Of a DNA stretch of 64,000 bases, positions 9,384 through 16,564 are shown piece by piece. The position numbers and the translations under genes were made by a program. Under the pieces are notes generated by a model. It was not told the origin of the DNA. It made no database searches and saw nothing but the letters and a program-made list of their open reading frames with translations. The first letter of the stretch is position 1, and every line of letters begins with the position of its first letter. Source of the stretch: Rhizobiales bacterium dw_265 (GTDB taxonomy: Bacteria; Pseudomonadota; Alphaproteobacteria; Micropepsales; Micropepsaceae); NCBI GenBank assembly GCA_018449595.1, contig JAAVUU010000003.1:705656-769655 (forward strand). Reading direction: 5' to 3'.

Positions 9384-9615
9384 GGCATCGCGCCTTGTTG
9401 TTGGGTGTCCGACGTAACTGGCGCGGTATTGCTGGCTTTCCTGGCTTCGTGTCGGACGGGTGTGACTCCTGAAATGGCGAAATTCTTCAATCCAACCAAC
9501 CACATGCGCCACAAGGGGGCGTGTGTTTTATCTGGCTCTAGATCGCCCGCCCCCCTCCCGGCCTCCCAGCCCCGCCCCGGCCGGACCAAAGCGGGCACCG
9601 ATCCCAGCCGGGGGC
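9384..9615. other. non-coding gap upstream of the relaxase; candidate oriT region
   Basis: About 230 bases between the lytic transglycosylase stop and the relaxase start. GTCCGAC at 9407-9413 and GTCGGAC at 9451-9457 form a perfect 7-bp inverted repeat. The right part is a strongly C-rich tract (9545-9590). A transfer origin next to its relaxase is common, but no nic-site consensus could be recognised, so this is positional inference. Confidence 0.35.
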
Positions 9616-10317
9616 TCACGGAACGGCCCCTGCGGCGAGGGAGGCAAACAGCCCTGCGGATTGCGGTTCGAGACGTGATGGAGCGGGGGCTTCAGATGCG
9701 CCCGAACTGCCTGCCGGTTGGGTGCCGGCGGCAGTGGAATGGACGGGCCGTGTAGCGGCCCAAGATCCTGCCGGCGCTTGTTCCAGCGCTGCCACAAAGA
9801 GGGGCGCGCTGTGCCAATCCGGCCGTGCGCCGGGCGCGATTACGGCCTGGGCAAGCCTCGCGTCGCCCAGCAGTGGCGCAATCCGGCGGAGATAGGCGCG
9901 GGTCTCGTCGGAAAGCGGCTGGCCGGCCGTGAGGTCGGCGAGGTAGCGCTGCGGGCTGGCATTGTAGGCGGCCAGAAAACCGCTGGGGCCGAAGCGGTCG
10001 TAAAGCTCGCGCAGCAACGCCGTGCCTGCCATCACATTGTCGTGGGGATCATAGGGATCGGTGCCCAGATGGAGGCGCTGGCGCAGCACCGTCCAGGTGT
10101 CCGGCATGATCTGCATGAGGCCGGCGGCGCCGCTGTGCGAGGTAGCTTTGGGATCGCCAGCGCTCTCCACCCGGATGACGGCGCGAATCCAGGGCGCGGG
10201 GATCGCAAAGGTGCCGGACGCCTCGGCGATGGCGCCGTCCCACGCGCTGGCGGATGCCGCTTGCGCCCCGCCCGCGAGGGCGAAGATCACCATGCTGGTG
10301 GCAAATGCGGTCCTCAT
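9616..10317 (-). CDS. lytic transglycosylase (SLT domain)
   Basis: 233 residues with an N-terminal signal peptide (FATSMVIFALAGGAQAASA). The goose-lysozyme-like SLT domain has catalytic E51 in VIRVESAGDPKA, then GAAGLMQIMPDTW and a later AYNASPQRYL. It should cut peptidoglycan glycan strands in the periplasm to let the conjugation apparatus through. Its start overlaps the TraF stop (ATGA), so it is co-translated with the peptidase gene. The Ala/Pro-rich C-terminus is variable in this group. Confidence 0.92.
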   Translation of the reverse strand: MRTAFATSMVIFALAGGAQAASASAWDGAIAEASGTFAIPAPWIRAVIRVESAGDPKATSHSGAAGLMQIMPDTWTVLRQRLHLGTDPYDPHDNVMAGTALLRELYDRFGPSGFLAAYNASPQRYLADLTAGQPLSDETRAYLRRIAPLLGDARLAQAVIAPGARPDWHSAPLFVAALEQAPAGSWAATRPVHSTAAGTQPAGSSGASEAPAPSRLEPQSAGLFASLAAGAVP

Positions 10318-10835
10318 GGCGTGCGCTCCCGGACACTGGTCCAGAGCGGCAAAGTGCGGCCGAGGACACAGGCCATCGGCAGCACCCCGAAATACCGTCC
10401 GTCGAAGGAGTCCGGCACTGCGAAATTGACCAGGAAGATCTCGTCCGGCGCGATGCGATGGCAGCCCTGCCAGACCGGAAGCGGGCGGTGGAGGTGGTCC
10501 TTGGCCTGCGCGGCCGCCACCGGCTTGCCGTCAATCGAGATCGTGAAGTCGTGGCGACACACGGTCTGGCCCGGCAGGCCCCCGACATGCTTGATGAGCG
10601 GCAGACCGAGGGGCAGATAAAAGCGCTGCGCCATGTAGCGCGACAGCGCTGCAGGTGGTTTGGCGGCCACCAAGTCGCCACGTTGGAGTGCATCGGCACC
10701 GGCTAGGGCATAGAGGCCGGTGGGCACGCTGGGGCTGGCGTTCCAGAGCAGATGCGGCGACGGCCGGAATATCCAGGTGATGACGATGAACAGCATCGCC
10801 AAGTAGGTCACGATGAAGTAGCCGAAGCGGGTCAT
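10314..10835 (-). CDS. traF: S26-family signal peptidase, TraF type
   Basis: 173 residues from ATG 10835; much longer versions of the frame run through the DUF2840 gene and are shadows. One N-terminal membrane segment (YFIVTYLAMLFIVITWIF) is followed by the catalytic serine S36 in SVPTG and the general-base lysine K82 in PLIKHVGGLPGQ. TraF peptidases process the pilin or other conjugation proteins at the inner membrane. It overlaps DUF2840 upstream and the lytic transglycosylase downstream, each by four bases, so it sits in a tight operon. Confidence 0.92.
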   Translation of the reverse strand: MTRFGYFIVTYLAMLFIVITWIFRPSPHLLWNASPSVPTGLYALAGADALQRGDLVAAKPPAALSRYMAQRFYLPLGLPLIKHVGGLPGQTVCRHDFTISIDGKPVAAAQAKDHLHRPLPVWQGCHRIAPDEIFLVNFAVPDSFDGRYFGVLPMACVLGRTLPLWTSVRERTP

Positions 10836-11332
10836 GGCGCGATCCTCCGGCGCAATTTCCAGATGGCGTGGCGCGCGCGCGTGTAGGGGCGCGGCCGCTG
10901 ATCCGCCGCAAGCCGGTTGCCGACATGCAGCCAGTATTCGGGCGCGGCGTTGGCGGGATCGACGCCGCCGGCGCGCACCTGCTCGATTACCTGCAACGCC
11001 AATTCGACCTTGGGCCAGCCATCGAGACGCAGCAGCGCTTCGGCGCCCGGCCGCACGAACGGCACGGTGGTGTAGGGCTGACCGGAGGCGACGGCGCGCA
11101 GGATGTCGAGCCGCGCCACCACGGTACCGAGGGCCGTTGAGGTCCAGCGCGCAAGTGCGAAAATGCTCTCTGGCGCGTAGTAGAGGGTTCGATGCTCCGC
11201 ATTGTGAGCAATCTCCTCCAGGGCATTGCCGAAGGGGCACCATTGCTCGAACACACCGGCGATGAAGGTCACTTCGGCCTGAGTAAGGCCCGGATTGCGT
11301 TGGGCCACGGGCGGCCCCTGTCTGTCGTGCAT
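10832..11332 (-). CDS. DUF2840 family protein
   Basis: 166 residues matching, from memory, the DUF2840 family that accompanies traF and the relaxase in alphaproteobacterial integrative elements. Conserved parts are YYAPESIFALARWTSTALGTV, RLDILRAV, PFVRPGAEALLRLDGWPKV and YTRARHAIWKLRRRIAP. The start follows GGAGAACACCC. In related elements a parA gene usually sits directly upstream. Here the next gene is the AlpA-like protein, so parA is missing. The function is unknown. Confidence 0.85.
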   Translation of the reverse strand: MHDRQGPPVAQRNPGLTQAEVTFIAGVFEQWCPFGNALEEIAHNAEHRTLYYAPESIFALARWTSTALGTVVARLDILRAVASGQPYTTVPFVRPGAEALLRLDGWPKVELALQVIEQVRAGGVDPANAAPEYWLHVGNRLAADQRPRPYTRARHAIWKLRRRIAP

Positions 11333-11347
11333 GGGTGTTCTCCGTGC

Positions 11348-11653
11348 TCAGCGGCCGCGCTTGCCGCGGGTCGGCGGCGTGCGCTTCGTGGGGGGCTTAG
11401 GAGACTTCGGCGCCGGCACGGGCTTGGCCGGATGAACTGTGTCTTGGCCGGGATCGGTTGTGGAACTGCGCCGGCCGCGTTCGGCCCAGGCGCGCAGATC
11501 CTCCGGGGCGTAGACGATGCGGCCCCCCAGCTTGCGATAGACTGGGCCTGTGCCGAAGGTTCGGTGCTTTTCGAGGGTGCGTGGAGAGAGACCGAGATAA
11601 CGCGCCGCGTCGGGCGTGCGCAGATAGTTTTCGAGGAATTCGCTGTTCGCCAT
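11348..11653 (-). CDS. AlpA/MerR-like helix-turn-helix protein
   Basis: 101 residues from ATG 11653. Residues 1-60 form a short winged helix-turn-helix of the excisionase/AlpA class (LRTPDAARYLGLSPRTLEKH, GPVYRKLGGRIVYAPEDLRAWAE). The tail is a Pro/Lys/Arg-rich extension. In integrative elements such proteins control integrase, excision or transfer genes. The gene lies 15 bases upstream of DUF2840 on the same strand. The basic tail may add non-specific DNA affinity. Confidence 0.85.
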   Translation of the reverse strand: MANSEFLENYLRTPDAARYLGLSPRTLEKHRTFGTGPVYRKLGGRIVYAPEDLRAWAERGRRSSTTDPGQDTVHPAKPVPAPKSPKPPTKRTPPTRGKRGR

Positions 11654-11745
11654 TGGAGTGCTCCTGTTGCGTTGCGCGCCGCGGCGCATGTGCGGCGACT
11701 ACGGGGCAAGTTGGCGAAGGACACAGCGCTTGGGGGTGGGAGATC

Positions 11746-12553
11746 TCAGAGGGTCGCGAAAGTCCCGGCGCCGAGCAGGGCCTGGGGCACTTTGAGCCGA
11801 TAGGGATGGAGGAGGAGCTGGCGGTATTCGCCGCGCATCAGGTCCATGCCCCTGTGCACGGCGTCGTCGGTCCGGTAGCGGAGATCGTGGGACTTCCAGC
11901 TGCTCGCCGACATTTTGGGCTTGGCGAACAATGCCTCAGCGATTTGCGCGTGGCTGGCGCCCTCCAGCTTGCCGTCCAAGGCCCGCAATTGCGTGACCAA
12001 GAGATCGCGCCGATATCGCGTCAGCGCGGCGGGATTTGCGCCGGGATTGCGTCCGGACAAGGCGCGCCAGGTGCGAATTGCAAAGCGCGCGCGGACATCA
12101 AAATAGCGGTCGAGTGGAAGCAGAACGCAGACTGGACCGCTGCCCGGGGCCGACAAATAGACCGGGAATTTGCCACGCGGCAGTTGCAGCGATTGTTCGG
12201 CCTGGGCGCTTGCCAAGGCGTCCAGGCTGCCATAGCCGGCGGCGAATTTCGGGTCAGCGAGGTGAGGTGCGCATGGCCCAATGACAGTAGTTGAGGGCAG
12301 GGCTGCGAGCGTCCATGTGATCTCGTGGGCCTCGGCTTCTTCGCTGAGCCCAGCAAAATCGGACACCCCAGCGCCGAGCGAACAATTCCAGCTCGGCGCG
12401 GGTGAGTTTCCTTCGACGCTGCACACGCTTCAAGAAACGCAACTCATCCACGAAATCGTGATTCCGCTTCAGGAACTCCCACGCGAAGCCTGGGGCGTCG
12501 AGCGGGAATAGGCTTTTGTAGGCGCCGGCATCGCGCCAATTCGGGCGGGTCAT
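11746..12553 (-). pseudogene. DUF6499-DUF2285 regulatory protein, split by a +1 frameshift
   Basis: Two frames make one gene. The first (from 12553) reads MTRPNWRDAGAYKSLFPLD through LTRAELELFARRWGV, the DUF6499 N-terminal domain. The second (to 11746) resumes with DFAGLSEEAEAHEITWTLA and ends in the DUF2285 domain (LEGASHAQIAEALF, LMRGEYRQLL). The switch falls near 12365-12375, where one extra base in a GGGG run would explain it. Intact relatives carry both domains and are thought to bind DNA (RovC-like). Whether the shift is real or an assembly error is open. Confidence 0.75.
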
Positions 12554-12671
12554 AGGCGTCTCCCCTGCCGTTTTTCGACAACGTGTAATGCTGCACGCCC
12601 TGGTGGAATTGGGCAGTGAGCGATTGTTATAGGTCGCTGAACATCGCCTTGGGGGTGGCGCTTAGTGTTTG

Positions 12672-12947
12672 TTAATCTGGAACGTCGCCGCGCCACATAT
12701 GGCGGTATTTCTTCGTAAGCCAATGGGCGCGGGCGAGGTGCGATTCCCAGGATCTACGCGCGCGCTCTTCGTCGTGGGCGGGATCGAGATGAAGCACAAG
12801 CTTCGCGACTTCCCGCCAGTCGGCGCCTTCGTTTTCTGCATCGATCAAGCGCCAATAGGTGACGTAATGCTGCTTGTCGTAGCGCGTGATAACGTCGCCA
12901 TCCGGTGCAACATCTGCGACTGGCGGCTGAAGCGGGGCGGAAGGCAT
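12672..12947 (-). CDS. small conserved integrative-element protein (DUF2285-associated type)
   Basis: 91 residues from ATG 12947, which has GGAG five bases upstream; the frame also opens at 12968. The conserved core VITRYDKQHYVTYWRLIDAE, GADWREVAKLVLHLDP and RARRSWESHLARAHWLTKK matches a short family that recurs beside DUF2285 proteins in alphaproteobacterial mobile elements. It is often annotated as a DNA-binding domain protein. The role is unknown; regulation is the usual guess. Confidence 0.7.
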   Translation of the reverse strand: MPSAPLQPPVADVAPDGDVITRYDKQHYVTYWRLIDAENEGADWREVAKLVLHLDPAHDEERARRSWESHLARAHWLTKKYRHMWRGDVPD

Positions 12948-13108
12948 CGGCACTCCATTCTGAGGCATTCAGGATGGCCAGCGAACATGACAGATTTGCT
13001 GCGGGGACGGGGAAACACCCGCGAATTCGGCCTCAAATCGGGCAGGTGTGCTTCTAATTCGACATATATGCCGTGGCACCAAATACCGAATCTGGCGTCC
13101 ATCTGGGC

Positions 13109-13399
13109 ATGGACATCCGCGCAGTTTTTGGCCTGAATATGCGCCGGTTGCGGCTACCCAAGAGGCTCAGCCAGGAGGCGGCCGGTGATCTGATGAAGAT
13201 TGACCGGGCCCATATTAGCCGAATTGAGCGGGGCTTGGCCAACATCACAATATTAAATATCGCGCAGGCCGCAAGAGTCCTGGAATGCGAATGGGCGGAG
13301 CTGTTTGACAAGCGTGCGGCGGTTGAATTCGCGGCGTCGCTGAAGGGCGGCTCGCCCCGGACGATCGGCAACAGGAAGCCGGCCCGCAAGCGCCGATAA
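13109..13399 (+). CDS. XRE-family helix-turn-helix regulator
   Basis: 96 residues from ATG 13109; a GTG at 13073 would add 12 residues. The HTH is clear: FGLNMRRLRLPKRLSQEAAG, DRAHISRIERGLANITILNI, AARVLECEWAELF. It is the only regulator on the plus strand in this part of the element, divergent from the small gene at 12947. It probably represses the minus-strand block or itself. The C-terminus is basic. Confidence 0.88.
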   Translation: MDIRAVFGLNMRRLRLPKRLSQEAAGDLMKIDRAHISRIERGLANITILNIAQAARVLECEWAELFDKRAAVEFAASLKGGSPRTIGNRKPARKRR

Positions 13400-13442
13400 A
13401 CCCAGCCGGCCGCATCCTCTGATGGCCAGGCCCAAGCAAAAA

Positions 13443-13460
13443 GGGGGGCCAAAGCCCCCC
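13443..13460 (-). terminator. intrinsic terminator after the gene at 13464
   Basis: GGGGGGC (13443-13449) and GCCCCCC (13454-13460) make a 7-bp stem with a 4-base loop. On the minus strand it is followed by a run of Ts (13438-13442). It lies three bases past the stop of the minus-strand gene. Confidence 0.8.
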
Positions 13461-13463
13461 GGC

Positions 13464-13787
13464 TCAGTCGTCGGGATGGTAGTGCGGGGCGGCACGCTGC
13501 TCCGGCGTGGTGGTGAAATACTCGTCGACGGCATACTGATACCCTCCGAAATACATTTCCGCGGCTGCGCGAATGGCGGCCATGCTGCTGCCCAACGGCA
13601 TCACACCGATGCGTATCCAGTCGAACCTGGCATTGAACAGCCAATAGCCTTCGATGGTTTTATAGACGACGACACCCGGCCCGACATTGAGGGCAAGATG
13701 TGCATAATGGGGTGCGGCTAGGCTGATGCGGCCCTGCTCGATCGGCGTGAAACCAAGGCCGAAAATTGAGCGAAGATGATGAAACAT
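13464..13787 (-). CDS. conserved hypothetical protein of the integrative element
   Basis: 107 residues from ATG 13787, preceded by AGGAGAAGGCGCC. The open frame continues far upstream, but that part is the structured leader, not protein. The protein has no signal peptide. It contains an aromatic-rich region (VVVYKTIEGYWLFNARFDWI) and a histidine-rich end (APHYHPDD). It shares the duplicated leader with the next gene at 14032-14385, though the two proteins are not obviously related. Function unknown. Confidence 0.7.
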   Translation of the reverse strand: MFHHLRSIFGLGFTPIEQGRISLAAPHYAHLALNVGPGVVVYKTIEGYWLFNARFDWIRIGVMPLGSSMAAIRAAAEMYFGGYQYAVDEYFTTTPEQRAAPHYHPDD

Positions 13788-13990
13788 GGCGCCTTCTCCT
13801 GAGAGATGCCGTTCGGAATTGAGCGGCGGAGGCTCGCCGGCCAGGAGGTCCGCCCGCGTCAAGGTCTTCAGAGCGCAGCGTGCCTTGACGCGATAAGGCG
13901 GGGAGCCCTTCTGGTAGGCTGAGACGACGCGCGCAACCCTGTTACCGCCCCAGCGGTCACGTCGAATGCGCGGGGCCGCCCAGCGCCCGA
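13788..13990 (-). promoter_or_regulatory. structured 5' leader, copy A
   Basis: On the minus strand this leader folds as nested helices: CCAGGAGG/CCTTCTGG (13841-13848/13907-13914), TCCGCC/GGCGGG (13849-13854/13897-13902) and GCGTCAAGG/CCTTGACGC (13856-13864/13883-13891). It is about 180 bases long and clearly duplicated at 14386-14590, where the outer helix carries a paired change. A conserved CTCAATTCCGAAC segment lies between helix and ribosome site. Likely a cis-acting RNA or operator element. Confidence 0.6.
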
Positions 13991-14005
13991 CAGCCCGGTG
14001 AAAGC

Positions 14006-14029
14006 AAAAAGGGGGCCGGAGCCCCCTTT
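14006..14029 (-). terminator. intrinsic terminator after the gene at 14032
   Basis: GGGGGC (14011-14016) and GCCCCC (14021-14026), extended by AAA/TTT pairs, with loop CGGA and a T-run on the minus strand. It lies directly past the stop of the minus-strand gene. Confidence 0.8.
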
Positions 14030-14031
14030 GT

Positions 14032-14385
14032 CTAGTCGAGCTGTTCAAGCCTTTCGAGCTTGCCGGACCTCTCCAGCGCGTCGTACTTCTCGACCTTCTC
14101 ACGCGCCTCGAAGACATTCGGGGTTGTCCAGAACTCGACGCATTGCTGGGCGATGCCGGTGAAGTAGCTGCGGCAAATGTAGAGCCGTATCTCGGCCGGC
14201 ATATCCGCAGGCACCGCCGCGATGGTGCGTTCTTTGTTGTTGAAGTCGATGAGAAGGTCGATACAGCCAAGGTGGCGGACCCAGACACACTCGTTGCCGA
14301 TCCGAAAGGTGTCGTTCGGGATTTCCCCGTCGAACAGGACTTGAACCTTCGGCGACTTCGAAAAGAGTGACTTGAGATTGAACAT
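14032..14385 (-). CDS. conserved hypothetical protein
   Basis: 117 residues from ATG 14385, preceded by GGAGA. The sequence is mixed alpha/beta (FNLKSLFSKSPKVQVLFDGE, CVWVRHLGCIDLLIDFNN, AEIRLYICRSYFTGIAQQC) with a charged C-terminal helix. I do not recognise a family. It has its own terminator and the duplicated structured leader, so it is an independent unit regulated like the gene at 13464-13787. Confidence 0.65.
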   Translation of the reverse strand: MFNLKSLFSKSPKVQVLFDGEIPNDTFRIGNECVWVRHLGCIDLLIDFNNKERTIAAVPADMPAEIRLYICRSYFTGIAQQCVEFWTTPNVFEAREKVEKYDALERSGKLERLEQLD

Positions 14386-14590
14386 GAAAGAGATCTCCAA
14401 AAGATGTCGTTCGGAATTGAGCGACGTCGTCGCGCCGCCATGAGGTCCGCCCGGGTCAAGGCCTTGCGCCTTGACGCGGTAAGGCGGGGAGCCCTCATGG
14501 TAAGCTTGGACGACGCGCGCTCCCTGTGACCGCGCCAGCGGTCACGCCGTATGCGCGATCCTCGCGCCCGCGACGCCGGCGCGGTCCGAA
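14386..14590 (-). promoter_or_regulatory. structured 5' leader, copy B
   Basis: Second copy of the leader seen at 13788-13990. Helices: CCATGAGG/CCTCATGG (14438-14445/14493-14500), TCCGCC/GGCGGG (14446-14451/14483-14488), GTCAAGGC/GCCTTGAC (14455-14462/14468-14475). A further perfect hairpin, GTGACCGC-GCGGTCAC, lies upstream in both copies apart from one mismatch in copy A. Compared with copy A the outer helix changes T-A to G-C, which keeps pairing. Confidence 0.6.
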
Positions 14591-14716
14591 GGAGGGCTGG
14601 TCAACCTCCCTTGCCGCCAGGGCCGCGCTTCAGCGCGGCGGACTTGACTGGCCCGTGCCGCACCGGCGGCGCCTCTTTGCTGCCGCGTGTTCGGATGGCG
14701 GCCGGTCCCGCCTCCG

Positions 14717-14989
14717 TCATGGGCTGTTGTTCGCCAGTGCCACCAGCACATCCGCATGGCAGCCCTCCGGCGCGCACCAACACACAAGGTCCTTGCCTGT
14801 GAGTTCGTGCAGCGCCGCCATCAAGGTAGGTTGCCGCACGATCCACGCACGATATTTCGCAACGACCTGCTCGCGTGTGCCGTCCCGGCCGATCACGAAT
14901 GGGTTGCCCCATTTGCTCGGCCGGCCGACGTATACGCGATCCGCGGTGACGTGCTTGCCCACGCGCTTGGCATTGAGAACTTTGCACAT
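14717..14989 (-). CDS. DUF4326 domain protein
   Basis: 90 residues covering the DUF4326 domain: DRVYVGRPSKWGNPFVIGRDG, RAWIVRQP, and the cysteine/histidine ending LVCWCAPEGCHADVLVALAN. The Cys-x-Cys and Cys-His residues suggest metal binding. Such proteins are frequent on phages and mobile elements; the biochemical role is unknown. The start follows directly on MCKVLNAKRVGKHV. Confidence 0.85.
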   Translation of the reverse strand: MCKVLNAKRVGKHVTADRVYVGRPSKWGNPFVIGRDGTREQVVAKYRAWIVRQPTLMAALHELTGKDLVCWCAPEGCHADVLVALANNSP

Positions 14990-15110
14990 CAGCGCGCCTC
15001 CAGCCAGCGCGCTCCATGGCGTATTCGGGACAGACTTCGATGATCGACGCGAAGGGGAGCAGGGTAATCAAGTAAATCTATAAAGGTGGCCACCTTCGGA
15101 ATTCTGGATG

Positions 15111-15299
15111 CTACTTGTCGTCAGCACCGAATCCGCGCGCGGTAATCCATGTGCCAAGCAACGCAGGGACCGCCAGCAGTAGCCACGCGACGATGCGCGC
15201 GGCGATGTGGTCGATCAACAAGGCGTCCAGAAGCCCGAACCATGTCAGCGCCGTGAGCAATGCCGGCCAACGCCATATCGAAGCTGTCGGGCTGCTCAC
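15111..15299 (-). CDS. small two-helix inner-membrane protein
   Basis: 62 residues starting at GTG 15299, overlapping the PepSY gene stop by four bases (GTGA), so translation is coupled. Two hydrophobic helices are visible (WPALLTALTWFGLLDALLI and IVAWLLLAVPALLGTWI). Small proteins like this often follow PepSY genes next to TonB-dependent receptors. It probably acts with the PepSY protein in the inner membrane in iron assimilation. Confidence 0.75.
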   Translation of the reverse strand: MSSPTASIWRWPALLTALTWFGLLDALLIDHIAARIVAWLLLAVPALLGTWITARGFGADDK

Positions 15300-16462
15300 A
15301 GCGCCCCCTCCGCCAGAACGAGACGTTCCTCGTCCAGGACATCGCGCCGGCGGCCGATCCGCTTCGCCAGCCACAGATAAAGGCCGCTGCCCAGGATGAT
15401 GATGGCAAGGACGTCGAACACCGCCCAGAGGATTTTAAGCGGCAGTCCGCCATAATCGCCGAAGTGCAGGGGGCGCGAGACCTCCAGGGCACGCAGATAG
15501 GACGGCATCTGCAGAACGCGTGTCAGTGCGCCGGTGCGGGCATCCACCATGATTGGCGTTTCCAGGCGCGAGGTAAAGGGTGAAGCGCCCCTAGTCCAGA
15601 CGATGTAATGCAAAGGGCTGCTCTCGAAATGCGAGGGATAAGTGATCGAGGCCAATGACATTCCCGGAACTGCCTTCAAGGCTGTTTGCGCGGCGCGCTG
15701 TACCGAAGCGGTCGGCGCGACCGCGGCATGGGCAACGTAGGGCGCCAGAATGTGCTTGATGCCAGTCAGTTCCCAGATCCCCACCAAAGGCGTGGAGAGC
15801 GTATTGAGCAGGCCCGTGAAGCCGACGACCGCCAGCCAGCCCGTTACGACAATGCCCAGCACATTGTGCAGGTCTAGCCAGCGCAACTGCCTGGAACCCG
15901 TGCGCCGGATCGCGCCGAACGGCGCGCGCCGCGCGAATGGCGCATAGAGAATTACGCCCGAGAGGATCGCGGCCAGGAAGAGAAGCGCGATCAGGCTGAG
16001 GAATAGTTCCCCCGGCAATCCCGCGAACAGCTGAGAATGAATGCGCAGCAGCACCGACATCAGCGGTGCGGCGCCGGTCTCTCCGGGATGGGTCGAGTCG
16101 CGCAGGATTCTGCCGGTGTGCGCATCGAAGGTGAGGTTGTGCGCCTGGGTGAGCGACGCCTCGGCGGACGGGGCGAGCACTGCCGTCACTACCGGCGAAT
16201 CGTCGTCCGGAAACAGGAAGCGGATCGCCTGGCCGGGATAGCGCGCCGTGGCCGCGGCCGCGATGGCGTCCAGGCTCACCGGCGGCGTCCAAGACTCCAC
16301 CGCCGCCGGCTGCCCGGCCCCCGGAAAGGCCGCTTCGATCTCATCCTCGAAGACCAGCGGCAGGCCGGTGAGGCAGATCACGAACAGAAAAAGCGTACAG
16401 ATCAGGCTCGACCACGTATGGACGAACCGCCACCTGCGCAGGCCGTTGGGACTTAAGGCCAC
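15296..16462 (-). CDS. PepSY-associated transmembrane protein (iron-uptake type)
   Basis: 388 residues if translation begins at GTG 16462, preceded by GAGGG; an upstream in-frame ATG at 16528 lies in the promoter region and over the Fur-like site. It shows the PepSY_TM layout: an N-terminal helix (WSSLICTLFLFVICLTGLPL), a periplasmic PepSY region (SLDAIAAAATARYPGQ), two middle helices, and a C-terminal helix. Family members act as siderophore-iron reductases or helpers to TonB receptors. It is divergent from the TonB-dependent receptor at 16565. Confidence 0.85.
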   Translation of the reverse strand: MALSPNGLRRWRFVHTWSSLICTLFLFVICLTGLPLVFEDEIEAAFPGAGQPAAVESWTPPVSLDAIAAAATARYPGQAIRFLFPDDDSPVVTAVLAPSAEASLTQAHNLTFDAHTGRILRDSTHPGETGAAPLMSVLLRIHSQLFAGLPGELFLSLIALLFLAAILSGVILYAPFARRAPFGAIRRTGSRQLRWLDLHNVLGIVVTGWLAVVGFTGLLNTLSTPLVGIWELTGIKHILAPYVAHAAVAPTASVQRAAQTALKAVPGMSLASITYPSHFESSPLHYIVWTRGASPFTSRLETPIMVDARTGALTRVLQMPSYLRALEVSRPLHFGDYGGLPLKILWAVFDVLAIIILGSGLYLWLAKRIGRRRDVLDEERLVLAEGAL

Positions 16463-16487
16463 ATCGCCCTCATTGCTGGTAAAGTTA

Positions 16488-16506
16488 GTTGCAAATGACT
16501 CGCAGC
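16488..16506. promoter_or_regulatory. candidate Fur box
   Basis: GTTGCAAATGACTCGCAGC is an imperfect palindrome of the TGC-N9-GCA form expected for alphaproteobacterial Fur-type sites. It lies between the divergent PepSY and TonB-receptor genes, where iron repression would act on both. Confidence 0.5.
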
Positions 16507-16564
16507 CGCAATATACGCCGTCCATCAATAGTGCGAGTAATTCTTAAAAGCAATGGAGGGGTCA

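Noticed and set aside
8640..9755. 371-residue plus-strand frame opposite the relaxase
   Set aside because: It lies antisense to a gene with clear relaxase motifs and has no protein-like sequence; a by-product of high GC.
13464..14498. A single 344-residue minus-strand protein
   Set aside because: The frame runs through the terminator and two structured leaders. Only the last 107 residues follow a ribosome site and look like protein.
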